A stretch of DNA of 8,638 bases from JANXVV01 sp038230975. GTDB lineage: Bacteria; Planctomycetota; Phycisphaerae; Tepidisphaerales; Tepidisphaeraceae. This document shows positions 1 through 6,231 of the stretch, piece after piece. The position numbers and the translations under genes were made by a program. The stretch spans positions 1 to 8,638 of the forward strand of contig JBBRMF010000225.1 in assembly GCA_038230975.1 (NCBI GenBank), in the 5' to 3' direction. The notes beneath the pieces were generated by a model. It saw only the letters and a list, made by a program, of their open reading frames with translations. It made no database searches and was not told where the DNA came from. Each line of letters starts with the position of its first letter. Within the stretch, counting starts at the first letter, position 1.

Positions 1-2
1 CT

Positions 3-308
3 TCCGCCGCCAACGCCGAAGAAAGTGCCTCGGCCAGCGAAGAACTTTCCAGTCAGGCCGAGCAGCTTCGATCGGTGGTTGACGAGCTTACCGCTCTGGT
101 CGGTGGAAGCACACGGCAAGTGGCGCCGACCGCCTCCCGACAACCCAGCCATGCCGCTGCGGCACCGCGAACACGATCGGCTAACCCCGCACCCGCTGCC
201 AAGCCCAAGCGTGGACTCAAGAAATCGGCAAAAGAACTGATCCCGTTCGATGACGAAGTAACTCTATCGCAATCCAATGATTTCTCTGAGTTCAGTGAAG
301 CGGCATAG
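3..308 (+). CDS. Methyl-accepting chemotaxis protein, C-terminal end (5' truncated)
   Basis: Reading frame 3 is open from the left window edge and gives 101 residues before TAG. The first part (visible residues 1-35, SAANAEESASASEEL then SSQAEQL and VVDELTALVGG) is the classic end of the MCP signalling coiled coil, just after the methylation helix. Such receptors sense ligands and control the CheA kinase. An Ala/Pro/Ser-rich flexible linker follows (about 36-70), then a short tail reading KELIPFDDEV and ending DFSEFSEAA. The tail resembles the acidic C-terminal tails of many receptors. DFSEF (279-293) fits the aromatic-x-x-aromatic pattern of the pentapeptide tether for CheR/CheB. The ligand-binding and membrane regions lie outside the window, so sensing specificity cannot be told. 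An internal GTG at 75 is not a real start, since the homology runs upstream of it. Confidence 0.93.
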   Translation, partial: SAANAEESASASEELSSQAEQLRSVVDELTALVGGSTRQVAPTASRQPSHAAAAPRTRSANPAPAAKPKRGLKKSAKELIPFDDEVTLSQSNDFSEFSEAA

Positions 309-396
309 CAATCGTCTGAATGCCTAATACACAATACCCGCTGGTCGATCATTCAATGATAGAGAACCGCCGCAAGGTTGAACGCCAAGTTGCCCT

Positions 397-1257
397 ATGA
401 ACACTGTTGCAGATGACAATCTTACGGATATCGAGTTCTCCAAGCTCGCCGATCTGGTACACCGACATTGCGGGATCAATCTACGTGAAGGCAAGCGGGA
501 TCTGGTTCGGGCGCGCCTGGCGAAGCTAACCCGGGTCGGTGGGTTTGACAGTGCAAAAGAGTACCTCGATCACGTGACAGCCGATCCGAGTGGAAATGGG
601 TTCACTGGTCTCATTGATGCACTGTCGACCAACCTCACCAGCTTTTTCAGAGAGTCCAATCACTTCGACTACCTGGAGCACACCTTGCTTCCTAAGTTGA
701 TGGCGGACAAGAAGCGTCTGGGCACGCAACGCCTGCGCGGCTGGAGCGCCGGGTGCAGCTCGGGCGAAGAACCGCATACCCTGGCGATGGTTTTACTGGA
801 AGCCACACGGGGTGGAATCAAAGGCGGATGGGATACCAAGCTACTTGCCAGTGACATCTCAACCCGCGTGCTCGCCACGGCCAAGCGAGGCCTATACGAC
901 CAGAAGCGAATCGCAGAGATTCCTGAATCGCTTCGCAGCAAATATGTTATCGCAGAACGACACGAAGGCCGTCTTTTCGGCCAGATGTCCCCGGAGATTC
1001 AAAGCATGATCTCGTTCCGACAGGTTAACTTGATGCAGAGCTGGCCCTTCACCGGCCCGTTCGATTTCATCTTCTGCCGAAACGTAATGATCTATTTCGA
1101 CAAACCCACGCAGCAGAAGCTGATCGGCCGTTTCCATGATCTGATGGCGATTGGCGGCACGCTTTTCACCGGGCACTCCGAGTCTCTTACCGGAATCAAG
1201 CACGATTTTAAGTACGTCGCACCCACCATTTATGTCCGAACGCAGGAGCGCGCTTGA
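397..1257 (+). CDS. cheR: CheR, chemotaxis receptor methyltransferase
   Basis: This 286-residue protein has the normal CheR length. It transfers methyl groups from S-adenosylmethionine to glutamates of MCPs, in the cytoplasm, for adaptation. The N-terminal all-helical domain is at about 8-100 and ends near the conserved NLTSFFRE (79-86). The SAM-binding motif GWSAGCSSGEEP is at 115-126, with the acidic residue of SDIS at 152-155. The beta-subdomain, where receptor tethers bind, is at about 183-212. FIFCRNVMIYFD (224-235) and GHSESL (259-264) are typical. ATG 397 is the first usable start, since an in-frame stop lies at 379-381. No strong Shine-Dalgarno precedes it. The gene follows the MCP after an 88-base gap with no clear terminator and overlaps cheD by 4 bases. 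The identification is secure. Confidence 0.97.
   Translation: MNTVADDNLTDIEFSKLADLVHRHCGINLREGKRDLVRARLAKLTRVGGFDSAKEYLDHVTADPSGNGFTGLIDALSTNLTSFFRESNHFDYLEHTLLPKLMADKKRLGTQRLRGWSAGCSSGEEPHTLAMVLLEATRGGIKGGWDTKLLASDISTRVLATAKRGLYDQKRIAEIPESLRSKYVIAERHEGRLFGQMSPEIQSMISFRQVNLMQSWPFTGPFDFIFCRNVMIYFDKPTQQKLIGRFHDLMAIGGTLFTGHSESLTGIKHDFKYVAPTIYVRTQERA
1244..1248 (+). promoter_or_regulatory. Ribosome binding site of cheD
   Basis: AGGAG lies inside the end of cheR, five bases before TTG 1254. It supports a TTG start that overlaps the cheR stop as TTGA (1254-1257), so cheD is probably translationally coupled to cheR. Confidence 0.7.
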
Positions 1258-1730
1258 ATATCACCGTCAACGTTTCCGACGTTCGAGTTTCAGCAAACTC
1301 CGAAGACGTCATCGTCACATACGCACTCGGATCCTGCATCGGGGTATGTCTCTTCGACCCACTGGCCGGGGTGGCCGGGATGCTCCATTACCAGCTCCCC
1401 ACTTCCACTATGGATGCGGCCAGGGCTATCGAAAGACCCGCGATGTTCGCCGATACAGGAATGGCACTACTGCTACAACAGATGGAATCGCTGGGAGCGC
1501 TTAAACAACGGTTGCACGTAAAGCTTGCTGGTGGCGCGGCAATGCTCGGTGATTCCGGCTCGTTCAACATAGGCAAAAGAAATCACACGGCGATCCGCAA
1601 GATTCTCTGGCAACACGGCATGTTTATCAAGTCAGAAGACGTCGGAGGGAACGCCCCTCGCACCATCTACCTTACTGTCGCCGACGGCGTGTTGACGATT
1701 AAATCGGGCGGGATCGCAAAAGCGGCCTAA
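1254..1730 (+). CDS. cheD: CheD, receptor glutamine deamidase
   Basis: CheD removes the amide from specific receptor glutamines, creating methylatable glutamates or tuning receptor activity. In Bacillus it also pairs with CheC. The 158-residue product has the family length. The signature ALGSCIGVCLFDP begins at residue 24. Cys28, His45 (in GMLHYQLP) and Thr22 correspond to the catalytic Cys27, His44 and Thr21 known for Thermotoga CheD. A Gly/Ala-rich stretch with FNIGKRNH at about 107-114 and the C-terminal beta region TIYLTVADGVLTIKSGG complete the fold. The start is TTG 1254, supported by AGGAG five bases upstream and by homology beginning within the first 20 residues. The gene overlaps cheR by 4 bases and ends 17 bases before cheY1. 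All catalytic residues are intact. Confidence 0.95.
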   Translation: MNITVNVSDVRVSANSEDVIVTYALGSCIGVCLFDPLAGVAGMLHYQLPTSTMDAARAIERPAMFADTGMALLLQQMESLGALKQRLHVKLAGGAAMLGDSGSFNIGKRNHTAIRKILWQHGMFIKSEDVGGNAPRTIYLTVADGVLTIKSGGIAKAA

Positions 1731-1747
1731 GCACAAGAAGGAACTCA

Positions 1748-2137
1748 ATGTCACGCAATATTCTGATTGTCGACGACTCTACCACGACCCGCGCCATGGT
1801 CCGCCGGATTATTACGATGTGCGGCGCCGCCCCGGACAACATCTACGAAGCCGCCGACGGTGCGGATGGTCTGGCAATGCTCGGACAAAACCACGTTGAT
1901 CTTGTTCTGGCAGATCTCCATATGCCAAACATGGGCGGTCTCGAGATGACCCAGCGAATGCAATCCAATCCTGCAATGAAGAATATCCCCGTAGTCATCA
2001 TCTCCGCCGACCCAAACCTCGGACATTTGGAGCAACTGAAACTACTCGGAGTACGCGGACATCTCTCAAAACCGTTCACTCCTGAAGGTTTCCGCACTCT
2101 TGTAGGCGATCTTTTGGGAGTCCAAGCCAATGCTTAA
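1748..2137 (+). CDS. cheY: CheY-type single-domain response regulator (CheY1)
   Basis: This is a stand-alone receiver domain of 129 residues with no output domain. The acidic pair is Asp9-Asp10, the phosphoacceptor is Asp56 in LADLHMPNMGG, the conserved Ser is Ser86 and the conserved Lys is Lys108 in SKPF, so it should be phosphorylated by CheA. It differs from E. coli CheY at positions that tune signalling: His58 replaces Asn59, Asp88 replaces Glu89, and His105 sits where the switch Tyr106 lies. These changes suggest a different dephosphorylation rate or partner from CheY2. It could be a phosphate sink, an adaptor or a regulator of CheD/CheC-type proteins. AAGGA at about 1738-1742 precedes ATG 1748. 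The stop overlaps the next gene, a predicted phosphatase, by 8 bases, which suggests the two act together. Confidence 0.93.
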   Translation: MSRNILIVDDSTTTRAMVRRIITMCGAAPDNIYEAADGADGLAMLGQNHVDLVLADLHMPNMGGLEMTQRMQSNPAMKNIPVVIISADPNLGHLEQLKLLGVRGHLSKPFTPEGFRTLVGDLLGVQANA

Positions 2138-2582
2138 GATCCATAACGACCACCTCGAAGCGTCTCTTTCGGATGCACTGAATGTCATGGCATTCATATC
2201 CCCAATGCCACCAGAGGATATGGCCCCACCCACCGGTCCGGCACTGCGCACGCGAATCGATTTTGAGGGAGTCACCACCGGCTCCCTTGAACTCGTCTGC
2301 CCGTTGGCATTCGGTGCCATGCTGGCCGCGAACCTACTGGGAACGGAGCCGGAAGCGTCTGATAATAATGCAAGTGGCGACGCCCTGCGCGAACTGCTCA
2401 ATGTGACTTGCGGGACGATGTTGCGAAATTCAGGTGCCACCCAGCGGGGTGCAATCGAGATGGGGGTTCCGACCCAGGAGAGCTTCGACATATCGAACTG
2501 GAATACTTTCATTGAGTCAGATGCCGTGGTTGTCGATGCTGATGGGTGCAAGCTTGCCATCCGAATGATTGATGGCATTTGA
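2130..2582 (+). CDS. CheC/CheX-family CheY-P phosphatase (divergent)
   Basis: This 150-residue protein has the CheC/CheX/FliY fold pattern: beta segments at about 40-58 (TRIDFEGVTTGSLELVCPL), a helix with AAN, then the catalytic helix GDALRELLNVTCGTML (83-98). Asp84, Glu88, Asn91 and Pro114 fit the published CheC signature (D/S)xxxExxN-x22-P exactly. Members use the Glu and Asn to hydrolyse the aspartyl phosphate of CheY. There is one such motif, as in CheX, whereas most CheC proteins have two. The N-terminal 35 residues are Pro- and Met-rich around SPMPPEDMAPP and unlike the two other CheX proteins here. The start overlaps the end of cheY1 by 8 bases with GGGAG at 2116-2120. cheB follows 13 bases after the stop. 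CheY1 is the most likely substrate. Phosphatase activity is inferred from the motif. Confidence 0.8.
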   Translation: MLKIHNDHLEASLSDALNVMAFISPMPPEDMAPPTGPALRTRIDFEGVTTGSLELVCPLAFGAMLAANLLGTEPEASDNNASGDALRELLNVTCGTMLRNSGATQRGAIEMGVPTQESFDISNWNTFIESDAVVVDADGCKLAIRMIDGI

Positions 2583-2589
2583 AGAAGGG
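2581..2589 (+). promoter_or_regulatory. Ribosome binding site of cheB
   Basis: The purine-rich GAAGAAGGG sits six bases before ATG 2596 and decides that start over TTG 2569 and ATG 2572, which lie inside the previous gene and lack a good site. Confidence 0.65.
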
Positions 2590-2595
2590 TTCTCG

Positions 2596-3714
2596 ATGAG
2601 CACGCCACAAACCCAATCTTTCAAATCGGCACCAGGTCGTCCCATACGCGTATTGATCGTGGATGATTCGGCGGTGGTGCGACAGATCCTTTCGCGCGAG
2701 CTGGCTCGTGATCCTCTCATTCAGGTCGTGGGAACTGCGCCTGATCCCTATGTCGCCCGTGAAAAGATTATCGAGCTTGACCCGGACGTCCTGACATTGG
2801 ACGTTGAAATGCCGCGCATGGATGGCATTACGTTCCTGAAGAAACTGATGCTTTTTCACCCGATGCCGGTGATAGTGCTCAGCTCCCTGACCGCTACCGG
2901 CACTCAGACCGCCATTGATGCGCTTGCCGCCGGCGCGACCGATGTATTATGCAAGCCAGGATCGTCTTATAGTGTCAACGACATGGGGGGTGCGCTGGCC
3001 GAGCGGGTGAAAATCGCCGCGACAACATGTATCCGTCGCCCGACTTCGATTGTATCTCCTAAATCCGAAGCTCTTCCCGGCCTTTCGTTTACAACCGACA
3101 AAATCTTCGCGGTCGGGGCTTCCACCGGGGGAGTTGCTGCCCTTACGGAAATGCTGAGTGCCTTACCCGCGGACGCGCCCGGCACTGTGATCGTCCAACA
3201 TATGCCCGCCAAGTTCACAACGTCATTCGCTCAACGGCTTGATGGGATGTGCAAGATTTCTGTCAAGGAAGCTGAACACGGCGATACCGTCATCCCTGGC
3301 CGTGCCCTGTTGGCACCGGGGGGTCGTCATATGGTAATACGTCGCTCCGGGGCGCGGTATCACGTTGAATTAAGCGATGCTCCGGCGGTTTTCCATCAGC
3401 GACCGAGCGTGGAGCTTCTGTTTGACTCCGTCGCAACACATGTTGGCCGAAATGCGGTCGGCGCACTGTTGACGGGAATGGGCGCCGACGGTGCCCAGGG
3501 GCTACTACGCATGCGAAATGCCGGAGGGCGCACGATTGCACAGGATGAGAACTCATGCGTGGTGTTCGGCATGCCGATGGAAGCGATAAAGTGCGGCGCT
3601 GCCGAAGTAGTTGTACCTCTCAGTGACGTAGCCCGAACGATGCTGATGCTCGTTCGAGAAATGGAATCAAAAGTGACCGAGGTTCAGTCGAGCCAACACA
3701 GGAGAAGCGCATGA
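2596..3714 (+). CDS. cheB: CheB, receptor methylesterase/glutaminase
   Basis: CheB hydrolyses receptor methyl-glutamate and opposes CheR. Its activity rises when its receiver domain is phosphorylated by CheA. The 372-residue protein has the usual two parts. The receiver (about 17-125) has Asp23-Asp24, phosphoacceptor Asp69 in LTLDVEMPRMDG and Lys120 in CKPG. The esterase (about 168-352) has the catalytic triad Ser176 (GASTGG), His202 (QHMP) and Asp298 (TGMGADGA). The linker at 125-168 is of normal length. ATG 2596 was chosen because a good Shine-Dalgarno lies six bases upstream. An earlier in-frame start would add nine residues outside the family. The tail after 352 is hydrophilic and has no evident motif. 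The stop overlaps the cheX1 start by 4 bases (ATGA). All active-site residues are present. Confidence 0.96.
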   Translation: MSTPQTQSFKSAPGRPIRVLIVDDSAVVRQILSRELARDPLIQVVGTAPDPYVAREKIIELDPDVLTLDVEMPRMDGITFLKKLMLFHPMPVIVLSSLTATGTQTAIDALAAGATDVLCKPGSSYSVNDMGGALAERVKIAATTCIRRPTSIVSPKSEALPGLSFTTDKIFAVGASTGGVAALTEMLSALPADAPGTVIVQHMPAKFTTSFAQRLDGMCKISVKEAEHGDTVIPGRALLAPGGRHMVIRRSGARYHVELSDAPAVFHQRPSVELLFDSVATHVGRNAVGALLTGMGADGAQGLLRMRNAGGRTIAQDENSCVVFGMPMEAIKCGAAEVVVPLSDVARTMLMLVREMESKVTEVQSSQHRRSA

Positions 3715-4217
3715 GTGTCATTGAAGCCCCAAAACCGGCCGCCTCGCCGATCAATTCGAAGCTGATTATGCCGTTTGTGAACTCTGTACGTTCGGTATTC
3801 AGCACGATGGTCAACGTCCCTACGACCCTCGGCAAACCCTTCCTGAAGAAGGATCCGTGCCCGTCATACGACGTGTCGAGCATTATTGGTTTCTCCGGGG
3901 ATATCACGGGATGCGTTGTCGTCAGCCTTCAAATGAAAGCTGCCGAGCAACTGGTAAGCGCGTTCGCGGGCGCAGCAATTGAATCCTCCAGCCCCGACTT
4001 CGCCGATGCGATCGGTGAGCTGGCCAATATGATTGCCGGGGCAGCCAAGAAGGATCTTGGCCATGCCGCGCGCATCTCGATTCCCAGTGTGATCATCGGC
4101 ACAGGTCATTTGATCGCCCGTTTGAGCGATGTGCCATGCATCGTCATCCCGTGTCAGACGCCTTCGGGGGATTTTACCGTGGAAGTAAGCATCAAGCCTG
4201 TGAATCAAAGCACTTAA
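3711..4217 (+). CDS. cheX: CheX-type CheY-P phosphatase (CheX1)
   Basis: This 168-residue CheX-family protein is expected to dephosphorylate CheY-P, which matters because no cheZ is visible. After a short Pro/Ala N-terminus come PFVNSVRSVFSTMVNV (21-36) and GKPFLKKD (41-48), then the beta region GFSGDITGCVVVSL and the catalytic helix DAIGELANMIAGAAKKD (99-115). Asp99, Glu103 and Asn106 give the DxxxExxN motif. Pro125 in ISIP follows. The C-terminal strand is DFTVEVSIKP. AGGAG at 3700-3704 precedes ATG 3711, which overlaps the cheB stop by 4 bases. It is clearly paralogous to the last gene of the cluster (5624-6097). cheY2 follows after 31 bases, so CheY2 is a likely substrate. The family is secure and the substrate is inferred. 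Confidence 0.9.
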   Translation: MSVIEAPKPAASPINSKLIMPFVNSVRSVFSTMVNVPTTLGKPFLKKDPCPSYDVSSIIGFSGDITGCVVVSLQMKAAEQLVSAFAGAAIESSSPDFADAIGELANMIAGAAKKDLGHAARISIPSVIIGTGHLIARLSDVPCIVIPCQTPSGDFTVEVSIKPVNQST

Positions 4218-4248
4218 AAGATCGTTCTGGTTTGAAGAGGAGAAGAAG

Positions 4249-4629
4249 ATGAGGCTGTTATTGGTAGATGACTCGCGCACGATGCGCAATATTATGAAGA
4301 AGACGCTCGATACCCTTGGAGGTGTCGAATTCTCGGAGGCTTCTGATGGTCATGAAGCTCTGAAAGTCATTGCCGCCACTCCGGCCGGTTTCGATCTGGT
4401 CCTTGTAGACTGGAACATGCCGAACATGGATGGAATCACGCTGATTCACAAAATCCGCGATACCGACAAGAAAACGCCGCTGATGATGGTCACCACTGAA
4501 GCGGAGAAATCCCGTGTGATGGAAGCCATCAAAGCCGGTGTGAACAACTACGCGGTGAAGCCATTCACTCCGGAAGCCCTGCTGGAAAAAGTGACGCAAA
4601 CCCTTAGCAAAGCCAAGGCAGCCGCCTGA
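4249..4629 (+). CDS. cheY: CheY, motor-type chemotaxis response regulator (CheY2)
   Basis: This single receiver domain of 126 residues closely matches the classic CheY pattern. Asp7-Asp8 bind metal, Asp54 in VLVDWNMPNMDG is phosphorylated, Thr82 and Lys104 (VKPF) are the conserved switch residues, and Tyr101 corresponds to E. coli Tyr106. Asn56 and Glu84 match E. coli Asn59 and Glu89, positions that set autodephosphorylation. It is therefore the better candidate for the protein that binds the flagellar switch. It shares KPFTPE near the C-terminus with CheY1 but otherwise differs widely. A strong AGGAG (4238-4242) lies six bases before ATG 4249. It is flanked by cheX1 upstream and the FapA-like gene downstream. 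Motor binding is inferred from residue conservation. Confidence 0.95.
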   Translation: MRLLLVDDSRTMRNIMKKTLDTLGGVEFSEASDGHEALKVIAATPAGFDLVLVDWNMPNMDGITLIHKIRDTDKKTPLMMVTTEAEKSRVMEAIKAGVNNYAVKPFTPEALLEKVTQTLSKAKAAA

Positions 4630-4652
4630 TACCGCCGAATGGATAGACTACC

Positions 4653-5609
4653 ATGCCAACAATCACCTCAAATCCGACCGCCAAGATTGCACCGGTGATT
4701 CGTTATGATCGACGGATCGAAGGAAATGTCGACCCTACTACAGGGCCGATCGATCATTCTGGAAGTCTGTTTGTAGGCGGCGACGTGGTCGATCTCATGC
4801 GGGTACGTTGCGGAGGATCGCTTCATGTCGGCGGCGTGATCCAGGCTGCTAATGTCCAGATCTCGGGGGATCTGGTAGCCACGGGCGGCATCTCCGGGCG
4901 CGACAAGGGACGGTGTTTTGCCGGCGGTAATATCACGGCCCACTATTTCCAGAAAGCCGTCGTGGAGGCAGGCGGGACAATCACCACGACCGCGGAAATT
5001 CGTGCCAGCCAGATCACCTGCGGCGGAAAGTTTGTTAATCTCAACGGACGCATCCTTGGCGGTAGCGTGATGGCAACCGGTGGAATCTTCTGCCGGAATC
5101 TCGGGGGACCGACGGGCATACCCACCCTCGCGGCTGCTGGAAATGGCCCGGCGCTGCAGGAACTGGCAATACGGGCTACCAGCGAGCTGGAAGTATATCG
5201 CGCGAAAGCTCGGCACGCCGCCGAATTAGGGAATCGGCTTCTGCGCGACCAGAAACGCTTGAGCCCTCAGGCGAAGGAACGAGCGACCGAACTGCTATTC
5301 AAATCATACGAACTGGAAGCCAACATAAAGAAAACCATGGAGATGATCCAGACTCGACACGCCGACGCCATCCGTGCGGCGAACCCCGAGATCCAGGTGT
5401 CCGAAGCCATCCACTCCGGGGTTATCATACGCTTTTCAAATATGGAGGCTTCGATTGTAGTTGCTCTCAAAGGGCCTCTGCGAATCGCTCCCAGAGCCTC
5501 GGGTACACGGTGCATTGTCGTTACCGAAGTAGGCGGTGGAACCATCTTGCTGCCCACGCGAACAATAAGTCAGGACTCGCAGGATGTTTCGAGCCGAAGA
5601 TCCGCCTAG
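4653..5609 (+). CDS. FapA/DUF342-type beta-solenoid protein, lacking the usual N-terminal region
   Basis: This 318-residue protein matches the central and C-terminal parts of the FapA (DUF342) family. Glycine-rich short repeats form a right-handed beta-solenoid (about 22-162: IEGNVDPTTGPI, GSLFVGGDV, GGSLHVGGVI, GDLVATGGISG, GGNITAHYF, NGRILGGSVMATGG). A helical, probably coiled-coil stretch follows (about 167-240) and then a beta tail (about 246-280: IQVSEAIHSGVIIRF). Usual family members are much longer, with an N-terminal domain that is absent here. In Vibrio a FapA protein is needed for polar flagellum assembly. Here the location in a che operon suggests a role at the flagellar pole or chemoreceptor array, but no enzymatic motif is visible. 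There is no signal peptide or membrane segment. The start has only a weak GGA nearby, 23 bases after cheY2. The fold assignment is good and the function is unknown. Confidence 0.8.
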   Translation: MPTITSNPTAKIAPVIRYDRRIEGNVDPTTGPIDHSGSLFVGGDVVDLMRVRCGGSLHVGGVIQAANVQISGDLVATGGISGRDKGRCFAGGNITAHYFQKAVVEAGGTITTTAEIRASQITCGGKFVNLNGRILGGSVMATGGIFCRNLGGPTGIPTLAAAGNGPALQELAIRATSELEVYRAKARHAAELGNRLLRDQKRLSPQAKERATELLFKSYELEANIKKTMEMIQTRHADAIRAANPEIQVSEAIHSGVIIRFSNMEASIVVALKGPLRIAPRASGTRCIVVTEVGGGTILLPTRTISQDSQDVSSRRSA

Positions 5610-5610
5610 C

Positions 5611-5617
5611 AGGGGAG
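5611..5617 (+). promoter_or_regulatory. Ribosome binding site of cheX2
   Basis: AGGGGAG begins one base after the stop of the FapA-like gene and ends six bases before ATG 5624. It fixes this start over an earlier in-frame TTG/ATG inside the upstream gene. Confidence 0.75.
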
Positions 5618-5623
5618 ACCCCT

Positions 5624-6097
5624 ATGGATGTCGCATACATCAATCCGTTCATCAATAGCGTACAAAAAGTGTTCAAGGACATGGTGCATGTCTCTTGCGT
5701 TGTCGGTAAACCTTTCCTCAAACGTGAAGGCCACCGATTTCATGTTCTTTACAGCCATGCCGCCACGGTTCAACTATCGGGTGCGGTCAACGGCATGATC
5801 TCGCTCGCCTTCGCCCAGCCCGTCGCATTGTCACTCGCCGCCGCCTTTGCAGGTGAAACCTTTGAACGCGTGAATGCTGACTGCTCGGATGCCCTGGCAG
5901 AACTCGTTAACGTTGTGGCCGGTGCGGCAAAAAAAGACATGCCCGGCGGACAGGTTAAACTATCTATCGCCCGGCTACTGCGTACCATCGATGTGGACTA
6001 TCCCCCAGGGGTTGCCGTCATCGTGCTACCCTTTGATACGGATAAAGGTCGACTCGTGATGGAAGTGGCATTGCAACGCGTCGCCGAAGCCGCCTGA
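5624..6097 (+). CDS. cheX: CheX-type CheY-P phosphatase (CheX2)
   Basis: This 157-residue CheX-family protein is a paralogue of CheX1. Both share the pattern PF-NSV--VF--MV near the start, GKPFLK (here 28-33) and the catalytic helix, here SDALAELVNVVAGAAKKD (88-105). Asp89, Glu93 and Asn96 retain the DxxxExxN phosphatase motif. The Pro that follows in CheX1 (ISIP) is Ala116 here (LSIA), with a one-residue longer loop, so it may differ in rate or partner. ATG 5624 was chosen for the strong AGGGGAG before it and because homology begins at once. An upstream extension would overlap the FapA-like gene by about 100 bases. It is the last chemotaxis gene, and 134 bases follow before the next start. 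Its target is inferred to be CheY2 or CheY1. Confidence 0.88.
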   Translation: MDVAYINPFINSVQKVFKDMVHVSCVVGKPFLKREGHRFHVLYSHAATVQLSGAVNGMISLAFAQPVALSLAAAFAGETFERVNADCSDALAELVNVVAGAAKKDMPGGQVKLSIARLLRTIDVDYPPGVAVIVLPFDTDKGRLVMEVALQRVAEAA

Positions 6098-6217
6098 ATT
6101 CATTCCGCTGGGGAAACGAATCAGTCACACCTGATCGATCCCACCCTCCCATATCGCAGGCAGTTTTGAGAATTGCATGTTTTCAACATTTGATTAGTCT
6201 CAAGAGCGCACCGATTG

Positions 6218-6223
6218 AAAGGA
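6218..6223 (+). promoter_or_regulatory. Ribosome binding site of the MBL hydrolase gene
   Basis: AAAGGA lies eight bases before ATG 6232. It agrees with a signal peptide that begins exactly at that ATG, and argues against the longer in-frame TTG start at 6166. Confidence 0.65.
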
Positions 6224-6231
6224 AACCCCTG

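Noticed and set aside
348..360. 13-base palindrome ATCATTCAATGAT before cheR
   Set aside because: It is short and single in the window. It could be an operator but nothing else supports this.
2569..2595. Earlier starts for cheB (TTG 2569, ATG 2572)
   Set aside because: They would add residues inside the previous gene without a ribosome site, whereas ATG 2596 has GAAGAAGGG at the right distance.
2066..2608. 180-codon open frame on the - strand
   Set aside because: It is antisense to the secure cheY1/phosphatase/cheB genes, has no family resemblance and is Ser-rich, as expected of a shadow frame.
4668..5216. 182-codon open frame on the - strand
   Set aside because: It lies opposite the FapA-like gene, which shows regular solenoid repeats. 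The antisense product has no recognisable features.
6097..6125. Hairpin-like sequence after cheX2 (ATTCATTCC ... GGAAACGAAT)
   Set aside because: The stem is AT-rich and imperfect with no T-run after it, so a terminator cannot be supported.
6166..6195. Possible promoter TTGAGA - 18 bases - TTGATT before the MBL gene
   Set aside because: The -10 match is only three of six bases. It is too weak to list, although some promoter in 6098-6231 is plausible.
6166..6231. TTG 6166 as start of the MBL gene
   Set aside because: It would put 22 polar residues ahead of a clean signal peptide. ATG 6232 has AAAGGA upstream.
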